From the NCBI GenBank assembly GCA_046728115.1, contig JBKPDW010000178.1, positions 1-17,255 of the forward strand: a stretch of 17,255 nt of DNA, given 5' to 3'. The notes beneath the pieces were generated by a model. The model was not told the DNA's origin. It did no database searches and saw only the letters and a program-made list of their open reading frames with translations. Shown here in pieces: positions 15,078 through 17,255 of this stretch; the stretch's first letter is position 1; every line of letters begins with the position of its first letter. Source of the DNA: CAVSWN01 sp046728115. GTDB taxonomy: Bacteria; Acidobacteriota; Vicinamibacteria; Vicinamibacterales; CAVVIG01. The position numbers were made by a program, and so were the translations under genes.

Positions 15078-15455
15078 ATGACGCGCCGCTTCTCGCGGAC
15101 GATCGTTGCGGCGATCCACGAAAGCAAGATTCTCGCGATCCGCGCCGGCGCGGAATCCGAGCACCGCTTCATCGGCATCTGGGCGGTCGTTGTCGACGGC
15201 CGCGTGTTCGCGCGCTCGTGGACACAGAAGCCTGGCGGCTGGTATCGCACGCTGCTCGACGATCCGCGTGGGGCGATTCAGGTGGGCAATCGCACGATTC
15301 GGATCCGTGCAGTTCTGGTGCACAGCGAGCGCATCCGCGACGCGGTCGAGCGAGGCTACGCCGAGAAGTATCCCACGCCTGGATCCCGCAGATTCGTCCG
15401 CGGTTTCCGTACCAAGCGGCGCCGCGATACCACGCTGGAGTTCGTGCCGCGGTAG
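15078..15455 (+). CDS. DUF2255 family protein (125 aa)
   Basis: The product begins MTRRFSRTIVAAIHESKILAIRAG and carries FIGIWAVVVDGRVFARSW, then GGWYRTLLDDPRGAIQVG. That is the pattern of the DUF2255 family (small proteins thought to have a split-barrel fold like flavin or F420 nitroreductases). The ending GYAEKYPTPGSRRFVRGF, then TTLEFVPR, fits the usual length. No cofactor-binding residue can be assigned and the role is unknown. No ribosome binding site is clear before ATG 15078. It follows the phosphatase after 63 bp and could share its transcript. There is no signal peptide. Confidence 0.75.
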   Translation: MTRRFSRTIVAAIHESKILAIRAGAESEHRFIGIWAVVVDGRVFARSWTQKPGGWYRTLLDDPRGAIQVGNRTIRIRAVLVHSERIRDAVERGYAEKYPTPGSRRFVRGFRTKRRRDTTLEFVPR

Positions 15456-15509
15456 GCCTCCCGCTCGCGCAAGGAACGCCGCGCTGCAGACCGGTCCGAG
15501 CGAGAGGCC

Positions 15510-15535
15510 GCCGCCGCACGGATTCGTGCGGCGGC
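15510..15535. terminator. Strong GC hairpin between convergent genes
   Basis: GCCGCCGCACG (15510-15520) and CGTGCGGCGGC (15525-15535) form an 11-bp perfect stem with loop GATT. It lies 54 bp after the DUF2255-like gene and 79 bp after the end of the 63-aa membrane protein gene on the other strand. A bidirectional terminator is a natural role. There is no T-run on either side, so efficiency may depend on other factors. Confidence 0.5.
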
Positions 15536-15614
15536 CACATGCGGCCGAGCGCGTGTTCGTCGGCAAGACGCGTGACCACGTCTCACGCGCTGCGCTTGGG
15601 CGTTGGGCTGGCGA

Positions 15615-15806
15615 TTAAAACCAGTGGAACAGGGTGAAGGTCGCAAGGGCGCCAAGCGCGCTGCCCACGAGCAGCCCAAACGCAATCAACACAGACAACC
15701 GAACAAGCACCACGTCGAGCGGAGCCGTCCTCCGAGCAATTTTCGCGGCCACACTCGCGAGCATGACCGCAGACGCTGAGTAGATCGGCACCAATCGGGA
15801 CGGCAT
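15615..15806 (-). CDS. Small membrane protein (63 aa)
   Basis: The ATG 15806-15804 has GGAGGGG (15813-15819) six bases upstream, strong support for a true small gene. The protein has one clear membrane helix near residues 35-59 (RLSVLIAFGLLVGSALGALATFTLF). An N-terminal amphipathic or weak helix (SASAVMLASVAAKIARR) lies near 10-26. It ends HWF. A longer frame from 15891 in another register is a shadow. No family recognised. Confidence 0.65.
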   Translation of the reverse strand: MPSRLVPIYSASAVMLASVAAKIARRTAPLDVVLVRLSVLIAFGLLVGSALGALATFTLFHWF

Positions 15807-16389
15807 CAGCAGCCCCTCCGCTCGATCTTATCCTTCGCCTGGGCCGCGTCGATCCTCTGCAACTGCATGGTGCTCGATGCGCCCTTCCCACCTACGTTAG
15901 CGGCACGATGTGATCAATCAATGTAACCCCGGCCGGCCGTGTGATCGCCCGTTCGTCGCGCGAAGGCATGTCGCGCGGCTGGTATGTTGCGCTTATTCTG
16001 CGCGCTCAGCACTTGGCTCGCAAGAACATTCGCACGGCGCGGTGACATCGTATGCCGCCTTGCTTCAGCGTGGCTTGATTGCAAGCCACGGAGCAGGCCT
16101 TGCCCGTGTCGTTTCACTTTTCAGTTTCAAAGGGCCGAACGAAGCCACTGCCCCGGTCGTGGATCGGCGTAGCCGGACGAAGGCGAGGACGAAGCCATCG
16201 GCTCGACTCCCGCATGAACGCGTGGGCATTTCGTGAAGACCTCTGCGACGACTGCTGCCACTCCATCGACAAGACTACTTGCACATGCGGTGACGCCAGG
16301 GTTCGGAATTCGTATCTTCGCCACGTGGTCGGAAGCGAGAACTTCGCGGTCGTCGCGACGGCCGCATGGCTGTGAGGAAAGGATGACGT
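15807..16389. other. 583-bp interval with one dyad, no recognisable gene
   Basis: Between the minus-strand 63-aa gene and the plus-strand oxidoreductase I see no protein with family character. The frames here (for example 16079-16375, plus) have mixed composition, no ribosome binding site and no known motif. The promoters of both flanking genes should be inside. The one clear structure is the dyad at 16069-16090. Confidence 0.5.
16069..16090. repeat. Perfect 9-bp inverted repeat
   Basis: CGTGGCTTG (16069-16077) and CAAGCCACG (16082-16090) are separated by ATTG. It lies 300 bp upstream of the oxidoreductase start in an otherwise empty interval. It could be an operator, an RNA hairpin or a relic of a mobile element. 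No T-run follows on the plus strand. Confidence 0.4.
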
Positions 16390-17255
16390 ATGCAACACAC
16401 AGAATTCCTGATTGTGGGGGCAGGCCCCTATGGTCTTGCGGCGGCCGCTTACGCAAAATCGGCCGGTCTGGACGTGACGATTGTCGGAAGGCCGCTCGAT
16501 TCGTGGAAGGCGAGTATGCCCCGCGGCATGTTCCTGCGCTCGGGCCCCGATTGGCATCTCGACGCCCGGGACGTCGCGACCTTCGAGGCGTACGTGAACG
16601 AACGCGGCCTGACGAGTGCTGAAACGAAGCCCTTGCACCTGGATACCTTCCTCGATTACGCCAGCTGGTTCATGGGGCGATACGACGTCGCGCCGCACAA
16701 CGCTCATGTGACGCATTTCGCCCGGTCAACCGACGGTGCGTACGTCGCGACGCTGGACGACGGTTCCCGGCTTTTGGCGGAGAGCACCTTGCTCGCACCT
16801 GGGTTCGGCGCCTTCAAGCATCAACCAGCCGAGATCGTCGCGAAACTGCCACCTCGCTCGTATTCGCACACGTCAGACACCGTGGATTTCGACTTCTACC
16901 GGAACAAGCGCGTGTTGATTGTCGGCGGGCGCCAGAGCGCATACGAGTGGGCTGCGCTCATTCGTGAGCACGGCGCCGAGCAGATTCATCTCACGCATCG
17001 CCATGCAGCGCCGCGCTTTGTCGAGCCCGACTGGTCATGGGTACAGCCAATGGTCCGGCGTGCGCTGGTCGACCACGGCTGGTGGCGGCATCTGCCCATT
17101 AAAGAACAAATGCGCATCGAAGACGATTTCTGGGCCACGGGGCGTCTTACGCTCGAGCCTTGGCTCGATGAACGAGTGCATCAACCCAACATCCGGATCC
17201 ACGAGAGAACCACGATCGTGTCAGCGGAGGAGGATGGCCATGGGCAGTACGACAT
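16390..17255 (+). CDS. FAD/NAD(P)-binding oxidoreductase, flavin-monooxygenase-like (5' part)
   Basis: The ATG at 16390 follows GAGGAAAGGA (16374-16383). The frame stays open to the right edge (288 codons), so the C-terminus is missing. The FAD-binding motif FLIVGAGPYGLAAAAYAKSAG lies at residues 6-26. RPLDSWKASMPRGMFLRSGPD (about 39-59) resembles the W-x-x-M-x-R-G-M-x-L-R-S segment of flavin monooxygenase-like enzymes. A second Rossmann motif, VLIVGGRQSAYEWAAL (about 178-193), should bind NAD(P)H. Such enzymes hydroxylate or oxygenate small substrates, or reduce partner groups, in the cytoplasm. The second motif reads GGRQSA where the common form is GxGxSA. The substrate is unknown and no downstream neighbour is seen. 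Confidence 0.85.
   Translation, partial: MQHTEFLIVGAGPYGLAAAAYAKSAGLDVTIVGRPLDSWKASMPRGMFLRSGPDWHLDARDVATFEAYVNERGLTSAETKPLHLDTFLDYASWFMGRYDVAPHNAHVTHFARSTDGAYVATLDDGSRLLAESTLLAPGFGAFKHQPAEIVAKLPPRSYSHTSDTVDFDFYRNKRVLIVGGRQSAYEWAALIREHGAEQIHLTHRHAAPRFVEPDWSWVQPMVRRALVDHGWWRHLPIKEQMRIEDDFWATGRLTLEPWLDERVHQPNIRIHERTTIVSAEEDGHGQYD

Noticed and set aside
15583..15891. 102-codon minus-strand frame overlapping the 63-aa gene
   Set aside because: Different register, arginine/cysteine-rich, and no ribosome binding site; the 63-aa frame has a strong one and a membrane helix.
16175..16194. Short direct repeat GGACGAAG twice, 12 bp apart
   Set aside because: Only two 8-bp copies; not enough for an array or an interspersed repeat without a genome-wide search.

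Overview
This window is 17.3 kb of GC-rich bacterial chromosome. It has no tRNA or rRNA genes, no CRISPR array and no recognisable transposase. The gene mix suggests a soil-type Acidobacteriota, possibly the Vicinamibacteria: a long orphan MacB/FtsX-type permease of the ADOP kind, a Tat-type flavin amine oxidase, a secreted type-B carboxylesterase, a PQQ-type sugar dehydrogenase, and many short, mostly monocistronic units in changing orientation. That placement is inferred from gene families, not from a marker gene.

Left part (1-3500). Two tandem minus-strand genes encode related small exported proteins of unknown family. The second is frameshifted and runs off the left edge. Upstream lie a leader with several inverted repeats and a decayed N-terminal fragment of a dicarboxylate/glutamate symporter (DAACS family). 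A minus-strand flavin monoamine-oxidase-like gene with a twin-arginine motif follows, then a 457-bp gap that may hide a 48-codon membrane ORF.

Middle part (3500-10200). A four-helix membrane protein converges on an AraC-family regulator. The regulator's start codon lies inside a perfect 7-bp inverted repeat. Divergent from it is a two-gene unit: a DoxX-like membrane protein interrupted by one in-frame amber codon, and a SnoaL/NTF2-like protein 12 bp downstream. On the minus strand a secreted carboxylesterase is followed after one base by the 833-residue ADOP permease, so the two are probably translationally coupled.

Right part (10200-17255). A PQQ-type sugar dehydrogenase and a type-I glutamine synthetase lie on the plus strand. 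Next come a minus-strand ATP-grasp ligase with an unusual cysteine-containing segment, a plus-strand HAD-type acid phosphatase lipoprotein, a DUF2255-like protein, a 63-aa minus-strand membrane protein, a 583-bp gap with one strong dyad, and a flavin-dependent monooxygenase-like gene cut by the right edge.

I see no convincing new multi-gene system. The most useful signals are two disabling mutations in otherwise intact-looking genes (frameshift near 70, amber at 5002-5004), the operator-like repeat on the AraC start, the paired exported paralogs, and the stop/start coupling of esterase and permease.
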